NCBI RefSeq assembly: GCF_049348705.1
Contig: NZ_CP186485.1
Location: 558,001 to 622,000, forward strand
DNA length: 64,000 nucleotides
DNA from: Paracoxiella cheracis
GTDB lineage: Bacteria; Pseudomonadota; Gammaproteobacteria; Coxiellales; Coxiellaceae
Reading direction: 5' to 3'
Every line of letters begins with the position of its first letter. Within the stretch, counting starts at the first letter, position 1. A model generated the notes under the pieces. It made no database searches and was not told the DNA's origin. It saw only the letters and a program-made list of their open reading frames with translations. Below are positions 25,953 through 34,632 of the stretch, piece by piece. The position numbers and the translations under genes were made by a program.

Positions 25953-26118
25953 CGGGATCAAAGGCACACATCACGTGTGTCATCCCAAACGCCTCGCGTG
26001 TCGAAGGTTTGGAAATAACACATTGAATTATTCCGTGGTGACTTGAACTACGGTATTTCGAATTTTAAATATTCGATATAAAATTTTCTGTGTTATAATT
26101 AAAATTGAGGAATACCTG
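25953..26118. repeat. spacer with dispersed-repeat wording
   Basis: CATCACGTGTGTCATCCCAAAC (25968 on) resembles CATCACGTGTCATCCTAAAC at about 33390, which is part of a dispersed intergenic repeat. Otherwise only AT-rich leader for the next gene (TTGAGGA before its ATG). Confidence 0.4.
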
Positions 26119-26490
26119 ATGATACAGGTTGCGTTTGACACATTAGCTTATGCCAAAAAATTAAAAGCAGCGGGTCTTGATTCTAAAATTGCTGAAGTTC
26201 AAGCCGAGGTACAAGTAGAAATGTTAAATAGTTGTGTAACAGAAAACCTTGCATCTAAACAGGATGTCAATGAAGTCAAGTCTGAGCTTGAAAAATTCCG
26301 TGTCGAGTTTAGGTCTGATCTTGAAGGGGTGCGCACTGAGTTCAGGTCTGAATTTGAAAGGCTTCGTGCTGAGTTCAAGCTCGACATGAAAAATCTAGAG
26401 CACAGACTCACGCTACGCTTGGGTGCTATTGTGGTGGGCGCATTTACCCTGCTAGCAGCCTGGACGACTTTTCTCCCGCACTTTCATTAA
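26119..26490 (+). CDS. small coiled-coil protein with C-terminal membrane anchor (DUF1640-like)
   Basis: 123 residues. The N-terminus (MIQVAFDTLAYAKKLKAAGL) is a signature of the DUF1640/CCDC90 family: a short helix that turns into a long coiled coil (VNEVKSELEKFRVEFRSDLEGVRTEFRSEFERLRAEFKLDMKNLEHRL), then one transmembrane helix (LGAIVVGAFTLLAAWTTFL) and a stub tail. An internal heptad-like repeat F-R-S-(D/E)-(L/F)-E recurs. Bacterial members are widespread and uncharacterised; mitochondrial relatives include MCUR1. They are often found in multiple copies near mobile DNA. Single gene, ribosome binding site TTGAGGA. Confidence 0.7.
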   Translation: MIQVAFDTLAYAKKLKAAGLDSKIAEVQAEVQVEMLNSCVTENLASKQDVNEVKSELEKFRVEFRSDLEGVRTEFRSEFERLRAEFKLDMKNLEHRLTLRLGAIVVGAFTLLAAWTTFLPHFH

Positions 26491-26724
26491 TAAAAAACAT
26501 AAAAATCAAATAGTTAAAGATTATGGCCCTCGCTTCTCATTTCGAATAAAGCGAGGATTCTTGAGCATACAACACGCAGTATGTGAGCATTTTGAGGAGT
26601 ATTTTCAGCCCAGATTAGCCAATGATGGACGTTCCCTGCTACGAGAAGAACAGCGACGTGAATTCTTATGCTGACCCTGTTAAGATGTACCTCATTGTAA
26701 AACAACCCTAAGTGGAGAGTCCGA

Positions 26725-27423
26725 ATGAAACGACTACTAGTAGCCCTTCTGGGTGGGTCTTTGGTTGCTTCTGTGGCAGTAGCTCAAGCAGCTACTCCTA
26801 TCAAAACGCAGCAAGATAAACTAAGTTACTCGATGGGAGTTATGACTGGAAGAGCGTTCAAGACGCATGATATCCAGGTGAGTCCTACTGCTTTTGCGGC
26901 TGGGTTAAGCGATGGGATCACCGGTAATAAAACTCAAATGACAGATGCGCAAATTCGTGCGACCTTGGAAAACTTCCAAAAAGAATCTATGAAAAAAATG
27001 CAAGCTCAAATGGAAAAATTGGGCAAGCAAAATGCACAAAAAGGCGCACAATTTTTAGCAGTCAACAAAGCTAAAAAGGGTATAGTAACAACAGCCAACG
27101 GCTTGCAATATAAAGTGCTTAAAGCAGGTCATGGCTCAAGCCCTAGTTTGAAGGACGTTGTTACGGTTAATTACGAAGGTAAGTTGATTGATGGTAAAGT
27201 GTTTGATAGTTCTTACAGACGCGGCAAACCAGCAACTTTTCCTGTAAACACTGTAATTAAAGGTTGGCAAGAAGCGTTAACCAAAATGAAGCCTGGTGCT
27301 ATTTGGGAAATTTATATCCCCGCAAAATTAGCCTACGGTATGCAAGGGGCGCCTGGAGTCATTGGTCCTAACGAAACACTTATTTTTAAAGTCAACTTGA
27401 TTTCTGTTAAAAAAGACAAATAA
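26725..27423 (+). CDS. mip: FKBP-type peptidyl-prolyl isomerase, Mip-like
   Basis: 232 residues. A signal peptide (MKRLLVALLGGSLVASVAVAQA) directs it to the periplasm or surface. The N-terminal dimerisation helices (about 25-110, SYSMGVMTGRAFKTHDIQVSPTAFAAGL, then Lys/Gln-rich helix) are those of the Mip/FkpA group; the FKBP domain follows (VTVNYEGKLIDGKVFDSSYRRGKPATF, VIKGWQEALTKMKPGAIWEIYIPAKLAYG, LIFKVNLISV) with the active-site Tyr, Asp, Phe, Trp and Tyr positions kept. In Legionella Mip promotes infection of macrophages and amoebae; here only the family likeness is seen. Stands alone, followed by a perfect 14-bp hairpin. Confidence 0.92.
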   Translation: MKRLLVALLGGSLVASVAVAQAATPIKTQQDKLSYSMGVMTGRAFKTHDIQVSPTAFAAGLSDGITGNKTQMTDAQIRATLENFQKESMKKMQAQMEKLGKQNAQKGAQFLAVNKAKKGIVTTANGLQYKVLKAGHGSSPSLKDVVTVNYEGKLIDGKVFDSSYRRGKPATFPVNTVIKGWQEALTKMKPGAIWEIYIPAKLAYGMQGAPGVIGPNETLIFKVNLISVKKDK

Positions 27424-27472
27424 ATGGTAACTATCTAGCCTTGAGCTGGAAGCCCAAAATTTAATATGCAAG

Positions 27473-27505
27473 GTCACCTCTAGAAACTTATTTTCTAGAG
27501 GTGAC
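27473..27505. terminator. perfect 14-bp hairpin after mip
   Basis: GTCACCTCTAGAAA-CTTAT-TTTCTAGAGGTGAC, 50 bases past the mip stop and 26 bases before purL. There is no T-run after it, so it may be a Rho-aided terminator, a 3' end stabiliser or an operator for purL. Confidence 0.6.
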
Positions 27506-27530
27506 TAATAAAGTTGGACGATAAATATTC

Positions 27531-30500
27531 ATGTTGTTTTTGCAAGGTTCGCTCACCTATACACCTTTTCGTTTAAATCAAATTCTCCACCGCCTGCAAA
27601 CGCAATTTCCAAATGTGACAGCCTTAAAAAGTCACTACGTATATTTTGTCGATACCGCACAAAAGCTATCCGAAAAAGAATTACAGCAACTTCAGGCTCT
27701 TTTGCCACAGAGCCAATTTGCAGAGTTAACACAATCACCCGAAAAAAACGTGTGTTGGGTGATACCTCGTATAGGAACAATATCGCCATGGTCATCTAAA
27801 GCAACTGAAATTGCACACATTTGTGACCTGACAGCAATCTCGCGTATTGAGCGTGGTATTTATTATGAAATTGAATCGAATGAAAAATTAACCGGCGGAA
27901 TGATTCGTGATTTATGGGCAGAACTCCATGACCCCATGACGCAAACGATAATTCAAGATATTGAAGCATTAAATCAGCTCTTTCAAAGCCATGAAGCACA
28001 GACTTTTACAACGATCGATATCGAAAAACAGGGCATTCAAGCACTAATCGATGCGAATGAAAAATTAGGCATGTCCTTGACGGAAGGTGAAATAAATTAT
28101 TTATTCGAAGCCTTTCAACGCTTAGGTCGAAATCCATCGGATGCTGAATTAATGATGTTTGCGCAAGTGAACTCTGAGCACTGTAGACACAAAATTTTTA
28201 ATGCGCAGTGGACAATCGATGGTATTGTGCATGAAAAATCATTATTTGACATGATACGCAACACCTATGAACAAAATCCTCGTCAAGTCCTAGTAGCTTA
28301 CAAAGATAATGCGGCAGTGATAAAGGCGCATGATGTTTCTCGTTTTTTTATCGATCCAAATACACATGCATATCAAGCTAAAATGGAGCCTGCACCTATC
28401 GTGCTAAAAGTTGAGACGCATAATCATCCAACGGCGATCTCACCTTTTCCCGGTGCAGCGACGGGCAGTGGTGGTGAAATTCGTGATGAAGCTGCAACCG
28501 GTCGAGGTGCACAGCCAAAAGCTGGCCTAACCGGTTTTTCAGTATCGCATTTACATATACCTGATTTTTCGCAGCCGTGGGAAACCTGTGTTGGAAAACC
28601 AAAACACATGGCTTCTGCGTTAGATATTATGTTGGAGGGCCCGATTGGGGGTGCGGCGTTTAATAACGAATTTGGGCGTCCGAATATCTGTGGTTATTTT
28701 CGAACATTTGAAATGATGGTCTTGAGTGACTACGGCGACATTTGTCGTGGTTATCACAAACCCATTATGATTGCAGGTGGTATCGGCTCTATTCGTGAAA
28801 TGCATGTGGAGAAAAAATCGTTACCCGCAGGTGCCCTATTGATTGTGATTGGTGGTCCTGCAATGGCTATAGGATTAGGTGGAGGTTCAGCGTCATCGCG
28901 CAGCACGGGTGAGAACAGTGAATTATTAGATTTCGCTTCCGTGCAACGGGCTAACCCTGAAATAGAGCGTCGGGCACAAGAATTAATTAATGTTTGTTGT
29001 GCGATGGGTGATGAAAACCCTATTTTGAGCATACACGATGTGGGAGCTGGTGGATTATCCAACGCACTTCCTGAGATTGTTGCAGCTTGTGAACGGGGTG
29101 CAGACCTACAATTACGCGATATTCCCAATGCAGAACCCGGTATGACGCCACTCGAAATTTGGTGTAACGAAGCACAAGAACGATGTGTATTAGCAATTAA
29201 CCCAAAATCGCTATCGCTCTTTGAAAAAATTGCAAAACGCGAGCGTTGTCCCTTCGCCGTAGTTGGCAAGGCAACCAAAAGTGAAAAACTGCAAGTTAAT
29301 GACAATGAATTCAATAATGATCCCATTAACATACCGATGGCACTATTATTTGATGACACAGCGCGGATGCATCGCGAGGATAAACACGCCAATCCTGCAC
29401 ACGTACTATTAGACACAAAAAAAATTGATATAAAAGACGCGGTAAAGCGCGTGCTGCAATATCCCTGTGTTGCCGATAAAAGCTTTTTAATAACAATTGG
29501 TGATCGTAGTGTGGGTGGATTAGTTGCGCGCGATCAGATGGTGGGTCCCTGGCAGGTGCCGGTGTCGGACGTAGCGGTGACCTCGGCAAGTTTTGATAGT
29601 GATCGTGGTGAAGCACTCGCGATGGGAGAGCGCACGCCGATTGCATTAATTCATCATGCGGCCTCTGCACGTATGGCTGTTGGTGAGGCTATCACTAACA
29701 TTGCTGCAGCAGCGATTGATGATATGTCACAAATTGCATTATCGGCAAACTGGATGGCAGCAGCGGATTATCCTGGCGAAGGTGCAGGATTATACGACGC
29801 CGTGCAAACTGTTGGAATGGAACTTTGCCCGGCTCTTGGTATTAGTATTCCTGTGGGTAAAGATTCATTATCCATGCGTACAAAATGGCAGGATAAAGGG
29901 CAAACCAAAAGCGTCACCGCACCTTTATCATTAATTATTACCGCAACGGCGCCGGTGAATAATGTGCGTGCGACGTTAACACCTGAATTACAGACAAATA
30001 CCGGTGAAACCCTTTTATTACTAATCGATTTAGGAAAAGGAGCGAATTGTTTAGCGGGATCAGTGTTGGCCCAAACATATAACGTGTTGGGCGACAGACC
30101 GCCCGATGTTGATGACCCTGTTGCGCTGAAGCAATTTTTTAAAGCGATTCAGTCACTCAATCGCAATCAACTGTTGTTGGCTTATCATGATCGTTCAGAC
30201 GGTGGATTATTTGCAACTCTCTGTGAGATGGCGTTTGCAGGTCATGCTGGCCTTGAAATTGAATTGAAATCTTTAGGGCAAGATCCTATCGCGAGTTTAT
30301 TTTCTGAGGAGCTTGGGGCGGTAATTCAGGTTCAAAATAAAAACTTGCAACTTGTTTTGGATATTTTGCAGGGCCATGACCTCGATGCGCATACCCATGT
30401 TATCGGTAGCGTCAACCGTTCCGATAGTATCGTGATTCATTTTAATGAGCGCGAGTTTTATCGCGAAAAACGTGTTATTTTGCACCGGCTGTGGTCTGAG

Positions 30501-31403
30501 ACCAGCTTTAAATTACAGTCATTGCGCGATAATTCAGATTGCGCAAAATCACAATACGATCAATTGTTGGAAGATGATAATCCCGGCTTAAATGCACACC
30601 TAACTTTTGATGTTGAAGAAAATATCGCAGCCCCTTACATTAATCGTCGCCTAAAACCTAAAGTCGCTATTTTACGTGAGCAAGGTGTTAATGGTCATGT
30701 TGAAATGGCAGCCGCTTTTCATCATGCCGGTTTTGAGAGTGTTGACGTTCATATGAGTGATTTATTAAATGAACGTGTAAATTTACAGGATTTTAAAGGG
30801 TTAGTGGGTTGTGGTGGTTTTTCCTATGGAGATGTTTTGGGTGCTGGTCGCGGATGGGCGCAATCTATTTTAATGCATCCTAATATTCGCGATGAATTTC
30901 ATCATTTTTTTGAGCGTAACGATAGTTTTGCTTTGGGTGTTTGTAATGGTTGCCAAATGTTTTCGTACTTGAAGGAATTAATTCCGGGTGCAGAGCATTG
31001 GCCCTCATTTCATCGCAACGAATCAGAGCAGTTTGAAGCACGATTATCATTAGTGAAAGTGATGCCTTCACCGTCTATTTTTTTCAAAGACATGGCGGGC
31101 AGTGTGTTACCTATAACTGTGGCGCATGGTGAAGGTCGAGTGGTGTTTGAGAAACAAGAAGCGCTTGTCGCATTGCAATACGTCGATCATCATCATCAAT
31201 CTACGAATATTTATCCGATGAATCCCAACGGCAGCCCCGATGGTGTTACTGGATTTACAACGTCAGATGGGCGTGTGACTATCTTGATGCCTCATCCGGA
31301 ACGCGTTTTTCGCGCGGTGCAGTTTTCTTGGTGTCCGGATGAATGGAATGATGAAAGCCCGTGGATGCGTTTTTTCCGTAATGCACGGGCTTGGGTGAAT
31401 TAG
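27531..31403 (+). CDS. purL: phosphoribosylformylglycinamidine synthase (large, fused type)
   Basis: 1,290 residues, the single-chain FGAM synthase of gammaproteobacteria (E. coli 1,295), catalysing the glutamine- and ATP-dependent fourth step of purine synthesis. N-terminal PurS-like domain (MLFLQGSLTYTPFRLNQILH), two AIRS-like halves (VNSEHCRHKIFNAQW, TGSGGEIRDEAATGRGA, HDVGAGGLSNALPEI, VGKDSLSMRTKW) and the C-terminal glutaminase (KVAILREQGVNGHVEMAAAF; nucleophile Cys in LGVCNGCQMF; catalytic His and Glu in PHPERVFR). Alone on this strand; converges with the EncFtn gene 7 bases after its stop. Confidence 0.97.
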   Translation: MLFLQGSLTYTPFRLNQILHRLQTQFPNVTALKSHYVYFVDTAQKLSEKELQQLQALLPQSQFAELTQSPEKNVCWVIPRIGTISPWSSKATEIAHICDLTAISRIERGIYYEIESNEKLTGGMIRDLWAELHDPMTQTIIQDIEALNQLFQSHEAQTFTTIDIEKQGIQALIDANEKLGMSLTEGEINYLFEAFQRLGRNPSDAELMMFAQVNSEHCRHKIFNAQWTIDGIVHEKSLFDMIRNTYEQNPRQVLVAYKDNAAVIKAHDVSRFFIDPNTHAYQAKMEPAPIVLKVETHNHPTAISPFPGAATGSGGEIRDEAATGRGAQPKAGLTGFSVSHLHIPDFSQPWETCVGKPKHMASALDIMLEGPIGGAAFNNEFGRPNICGYFRTFEMMVLSDYGDICRGYHKPIMIAGGIGSIREMHVEKKSLPAGALLIVIGGPAMAIGLGGGSASSRSTGENSELLDFASVQRANPEIERRAQELINVCCAMGDENPILSIHDVGAGGLSNALPEIVAACERGADLQLRDIPNAEPGMTPLEIWCNEAQERCVLAINPKSLSLFEKIAKRERCPFAVVGKATKSEKLQVNDNEFNNDPINIPMALLFDDTARMHREDKHANPAHVLLDTKKIDIKDAVKRVLQYPCVADKSFLITIGDRSVGGLVARDQMVGPWQVPVSDVAVTSASFDSDRGEALAMGERTPIALIHHAASARMAVGEAITNIAAAAIDDMSQIALSANWMAAADYPGEGAGLYDAVQTVGMELCPALGISIPVGKDSLSMRTKWQDKGQTKSVTAPLSLIITATAPVNNVRATLTPELQTNTGETLLLLIDLGKGANCLAGSVLAQTYNVLGDRPPDVDDPVALKQFFKAIQSLNRNQLLLAYHDRSDGGLFATLCEMAFAGHAGLEIELKSLGQDPIASLFSEELGAVIQVQNKNLQLVLDILQGHDLDAHTHVIGSVNRSDSIVIHFNEREFYREKRVILHRLWSETSFKLQSLRDNSDCAKSQYDQLLEDDNPGLNAHLTFDVEENIAAPYINRRLKPKVAILREQGVNGHVEMAAAFHHAGFESVDVHMSDLLNERVNLQDFKGLVGCGGFSYGDVLGAGRGWAQSILMHPNIRDEFHHFFERNDSFALGVCNGCQMFSYLKELIPGAEHWPSFHRNESEQFEARLSLVKVMPSPSIFFKDMAGSVLPITVAHGEGRVVFEKQEALVALQYVDHHHQSTNIYPMNPNGSPDGVTGFTTSDGRVTILMPHPERVFRAVQFSWCPDEWNDESPWMRFFRNARAWVN

Positions 31404-31410
31404 GTTTTAT

Positions 31411-31713
31411 TTAATCGTGTTCTTTTTCAAGATCAACGATGGGCTTGTCGGTAAAGAGATAATCTCTTAATTCTTTATCAAACCCAGGATCACGGCGACG
31501 AATCCATTCGAGTACCATGGCGGCATGTTCTTTTTCTTCATCGCGATTGTGAGCCAAAATGGCGCTGAGTTCTTTGTCTTTACAAACATCGATACGTTGT
31601 TGGTACCAGTCAACTGCCTCGAGTTCTTCCATTAATGAAACAATCGCGCGATGCATATCGCGGGTTTCGTCGGTAAGCTCGTCGACGGGTTCATGATAGC
31701 CTTCGTGTGACAT
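31411..31713 (-). CDS. encapsulated-ferritin-type protein (EncFtn), no targeting peptide
   Basis: 100 residues from ATG 31713 (MSHEGYHEPVDEL), with AGGAGA 7 bases upstream; an in-frame ATG at 31740 lies in the insertion duplication zone and has no RBS. The sequence follows Rhodospirillum rubrum EncFtn closely: HRAIVSLMEELEAVDWYQQR and LAHNRDEEKEHAAMVLEW. The ferroxidase residues known there (Glu32, Glu62, His65, Trp38) correspond to Glu30, Glu60, His63 and Trp36 here. EncFtn oxidises Fe(II) as an annular decamer inside an encapsulin shell. This protein stops right after the ferritin domain (LFTDKPIVDLEKEHD) and lacks the C-terminal encapsulin targeting peptide; no encapsulin gene is next to it. 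An IS982 element sits 34 bases upstream of the start codon, so its promoter may be lost or replaced. Confidence 0.88.
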   Translation of the reverse strand: MSHEGYHEPVDELTDETRDMHRAIVSLMEELEAVDWYQQRIDVCKDKELSAILAHNRDEEKEHAAMVLEWIRRRDPGFDKELRDYLFTDKPIVDLEKEHD

Positions 31714-31746
31714 GTTTAATTCTCCTGTGTTTGTGAACATAGTGTA

Positions 31747-32756
31747 ACCTCAGTTCTGGATAACTGCGTATAAATTATTCTTTATATTGTTGGTTTTTAT
31801 TCCTGGTTTGTTTGGTCGCCAAGAATAGGCAATTAGCGCTGCAAGGGTATTGACTAAAAAATTAATCGGACTACGATGACGCGAATGCTCAACATGATAC
31901 AAGTTTTTCAACTGATCGATAATCGTTTCTACGATGCCACGTTGTTTTAGGAAAAACTTTTCAAATGCAGAAAGCATTTTGTTCTTCATATTTTTACGGA
32001 CTTTTGTCACAAATTTTAAATCGTGTTTTGCCAAATCGTCCGCAAGATCTTTTCCAAGATACCCTTTATCGCCAGCGCCCAACCCCTTTAAATTAGCCAT
32101 TAATTTTCTAACAACAGCGCGATCATCCACGTTCCCTTTCGTTAAACAAAAACGGATTAATTCCCCTTGATGATTAATCACAATATGTAGTTTAAAGCCG
32201 TAAACCCAGCCCATTGTGCTTTTACTGCGTTTAGCAATGCCTTTGAAAACCTTGTTTCGATAAATTCGTTTATTGTGGCATACGCGTAGTGTAGTTGAGT
32301 CAATATAATACAATCCCGTGTGTTTGCCCTTTCTCGAAAGCAAATAGGCGGCGAGCATCATTAGCGCTGCTGATTGGCAGGCGACAAAACGTGTGTAACT
32401 CAGCGCCGTAGGAAAATACTTCTTCATGTCTTGTAAAACACATCCACAATAAAAATCCTTAAATGTGCGATAGTGACTCATTTGAAACAACACAATGATG
32501 GTGCCAATTTCAGACAAGCTCATTTGCATCGCTCGATCTCGTTTTCTGTCTGGGTTCGGTAGCAAATACTTTGATTGACCTTTCAAATAATCCTTGCAAA
32601 AATCATCCATATCACAAAAAATCTCCGTGACCGGTGCCAACATGATTAACTCCTGTTACATTATTTAGCTGTAATTTTGGAGCTAAATTTTAGCGGTTCC
32701 GGTCTTTTTTTCAATTATTTCATTCACTTATTCCTTTTCTTATACAGAACTCAGGT
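31747..32756 (-). mobile_element. IS982-family insertion sequence, complete
   Basis: 1,010 bp with imperfect terminal inverted repeats (ACCTCAGTTCTGGATA at the left, ACCTGAGTTCTGTATA inward from the right) and a perfect 7-bp target duplication TAGTGTA at 31740-31746 and 32757-32763. One transposase fills it and its stop codon lies in the left inverted repeat. A clean simple insertion. Confidence 0.93.
31750..32643 (-). CDS. IS982-family transposase
   Basis: 297 residues. DDE core: LYYIDSTTLRVCHNKR (first Asp), GNVDDRAVVRKL and GDKGYLGKDL (second Asp) and FFLKQRGIVETIIDQLKN (Glu), the pattern of the IS982 family. N-terminal helical region FCDMDDFCKDY. Intact and within the normal length range. 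Divergent from ppiB. Confidence 0.92.
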   Translation of the reverse strand: MLAPVTEIFCDMDDFCKDYLKGQSKYLLPNPDRKRDRAMQMSLSEIGTIIVLFQMSHYRTFKDFYCGCVLQDMKKYFPTALSYTRFVACQSAALMMLAAYLLSRKGKHTGLYYIDSTTLRVCHNKRIYRNKVFKGIAKRSKSTMGWVYGFKLHIVINHQGELIRFCLTKGNVDDRAVVRKLMANLKGLGAGDKGYLGKDLADDLAKHDLKFVTKVRKNMKNKMLSAFEKFFLKQRGIVETIIDQLKNLYHVEHSRHRSPINFLVNTLAALIAYSWRPNKPGIKTNNIKNNLYAVIQN

Positions 32757-32846
32757 TAGTGTAACATAGTTTTTCGGATCCGCTGCAGCAAGCAATTAAA
32801 ATACGCTTGATGTATACTACGGGGCCTACACTGAGGAGGTTAGAAA

Positions 32847-33350
32847 ATGGTTGTCATTGAAACGAACTTGGGGACGATCAAACTAGAACTTGATCATCAA
32901 AATACGCCGAACACCGCAAAAAACTTTCTACGCTATGCAGAAGAAGGTTTTTTCGATAACACATTATTTCATCGTGTTATCGACGGATTCATGATTCAAG
33001 GTGGAGGTTTTGAACCGGGCATGTCGCAAAAATCGACGCACGAACCCATTGAAAATGAAGCGGATAAAGGTGGTTCCAACAAGCGCGGCACGATTGCAAT
33101 GGCGCGTACATCAGACCCACACTCTGCAACATCACAATTTTTTATCAATGTAGCAGACAATGCTTTTTTAGATCACAAAGCAAAAACGGGTGATGCTTGG
33201 GGTTACTGCGTATTTGGTCATGTCACAGATGGCATGGACATTATCGATAAAATTAAATCGGTTGATACAACAGCGCGAGCAGGCCATCAAGATGTGCCAG
33301 CAAAGGATGTTGTGATTGAAAAAATCACAGTTGTTGATAAAGAACAATAG
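32847..33350 (+). CDS. ppiB: cyclophilin-type peptidyl-prolyl isomerase B
   Basis: 167 residues, cytoplasmic (no signal peptide). Cyclophilin motifs: NFLRYAEEGFFDNTLFHRVIDGFMIQGGGF with the catalytic Arg, ARTSDPHSATSQFFINVADNAFLDH and YCVFGHVTDGMDIIDKI. Strong ribosome binding site GAGGAGG. A -10-like TATACT lies about 35 bases upstream, just right of the IS982 insertion, so its promoter appears intact. Single gene. Confidence 0.96.
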   Translation: MVVIETNLGTIKLELDHQNTPNTAKNFLRYAEEGFFDNTLFHRVIDGFMIQGGGFEPGMSQKSTHEPIENEADKGGSNKRGTIAMARTSDPHSATSQFFINVADNAFLDHKAKTGDAWGYCVFGHVTDGMDIIDKIKSVDTTARAGHQDVPAKDVVIEKITVVDKEQ

Positions 33351-33384
33351 TAACTTCCCTGCAAATGAGGCTCCAAAGTATGGC

Positions 33385-33480
33385 TATGGCATCACGTGTC
33401 ATCCTAAACAATGTCACTTCGAGCAATACGAGGAGTCTCGTGACCATGGCAGAATGCTGGATATTGGAATAACGTGACTC
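33385..33480. repeat. dispersed intergenic repeat, member 1
   Basis: TGTCACTTCGAGC-AATACGAGGAGTCTC (33412-33439) corresponds to TGTCATTTCGAGC-GACGCGAGGAACCTC read on the minus strand at 46283-46255, with part repeated at 50083-50179. Lies in the convergent ppiB / E2 gap. Confidence 0.5.
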
Positions 33481-33492
33481 ACTCTTTCCGTA

Positions 33493-34632
33493 TTATTTTT
33501 CGAGCGCCTCAATAAGAGCTTTTAAACAGCGGCCAGTTTCACCACCTGTGATGAGTCGATGATCCACGGTCACGGCAAGCGGCATGACCCGATGGACTAC
33601 GGGCTTTCCATTTTCTGCAACGACTTCGTCTCTGGCTCTGCCGATGCCGATGATTGCAACCATTGGCGGAACAGGAAGTGGAGATGCATAGCGACCCGCA
33701 AATGTGCCGTAATTAGACATCATGATGGTTGCACCTTGCAGTTCTTCTTGTGGAAAACTGCGGTCTTGGGCTTGCTGTTTGAATCGATTGATTTGTTCAC
33801 GCAGACTGGCATCATCACGATTAGCAATATCTTTTAAAATGGGCACATAAAGGCCGCTTGGAGTGTCAACCGCGACGCCTAAATTAATCGTGTCATTTTG
33901 TTTGTAACCCATTTGCGTGGCATCGAAAAAAGCATTTACGATGGGCACGGCTTCGCAGGCAGCTTGTATTGCACGGATAATGCGTACAGAAATATCTTCA
34001 TCTTGAGGCCAATGATTGATATCGGCATCATCGACCATGGTGACGGGAACGATTTGCTGGTGTGACTGAGTCATACTGAGCACCATCGCGCGTCTTACGT
34101 TCGATAATTTTGTGAGTTCGCCGTCAATCTTTGGACCTTGGCTTGATGCTGCTGGTTTCACGTTCGCAGCGGCGCGTTTAACATCTTCTGCGGTAATTTT
34201 GTCGCCTGCAGGTGTAATTTCTTCGAGATTAACACCCAATTGTTTGGCTAGCATGCGTACTGCTGGCGTGACTTTAATGCGTTTGTCACTGGTTTTGCTT
34301 TGCGCTACACCGATTGCAGATTCTTCAAGTACGGCTTCGCCTTCTTCGATTGCGCCAACGACGGTACCCGTATCTTTTTTTACTTCTTCGGCTTCGCCTT
34401 CGCCTTCAAATCCAATTAATGGTTGGCCCGTTTCAATGGTATCACCCGGTTCGCCAAATAATTTTTCAATTTTGCCATCAAAGGGTGCTGGCACATCAAC
34501 TAATGCTTTTGCTGTTTCCATGGCGACTAAGGGTTGATCGGTTTTAACTTCATCGCCGACTTTTACGTACCACTCGCGAACTTCTGCATCGGGCAAACCT
34601 TCGCCGAGGTCGGGTAATTTAAATATTTTCAT
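33493..34632 (-). CDS. branched-chain 2-oxoacid dehydrogenase E2 (dihydrolipoyl acyltransferase)
   Basis: 379 residues. The N-terminal lipoyl domain (MKIFKLPDLGEGLPDAEVREW) carries the lipoylated Lys42 in METAKALVD; an acidic linker, an E1/E3-binding domain (KVTPAVRMLAKQLGVNLEEI, about 118-155) and the acyltransferase domain follow. The active-site segment reads VDHRLITGGETG: His is kept, but the usual Asp of HxxxDG is Thr, as I recall from a subgroup of bacterial E2s. Transfers the acyl group made by E1 to CoA. Its start overlaps the E1-beta stop by 4 bases. Whether the substrate is branched 2-oxoacids or pyruvate cannot be told from E2 alone; the leucine-type dehydrogenase in the operon favours the former. 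Confidence 0.88.
   Translation of the reverse strand: MKIFKLPDLGEGLPDAEVREWYVKVGDEVKTDQPLVAMETAKALVDVPAPFDGKIEKLFGEPGDTIETGQPLIGFEGEGEAEEVKKDTGTVVGAIEEGEAVLEESAIGVAQSKTSDKRIKVTPAVRMLAKQLGVNLEEITPAGDKITAEDVKRAAANVKPAASSQGPKIDGELTKLSNVRRAMVLSMTQSHQQIVPVTMVDDADINHWPQDEDISVRIIRAIQAACEAVPIVNAFFDATQMGYKQNDTINLGVAVDTPSGLYVPILKDIANRDDASLREQINRFKQQAQDRSFPQEELQGATIMMSNYGTFAGRYASPLPVPPMVAIIGIGRARDEVVAENGKPVVHRVMPLAVTVDHRLITGGETGRCLKALIEALEK

Noticed and set aside
28754..29416. Minus-strand 220-codon frame inside purL
   Set aside because: It lies antisense within strongly conserved purL sequence and has Ser/Pro-rich composition typical of shadow frames.
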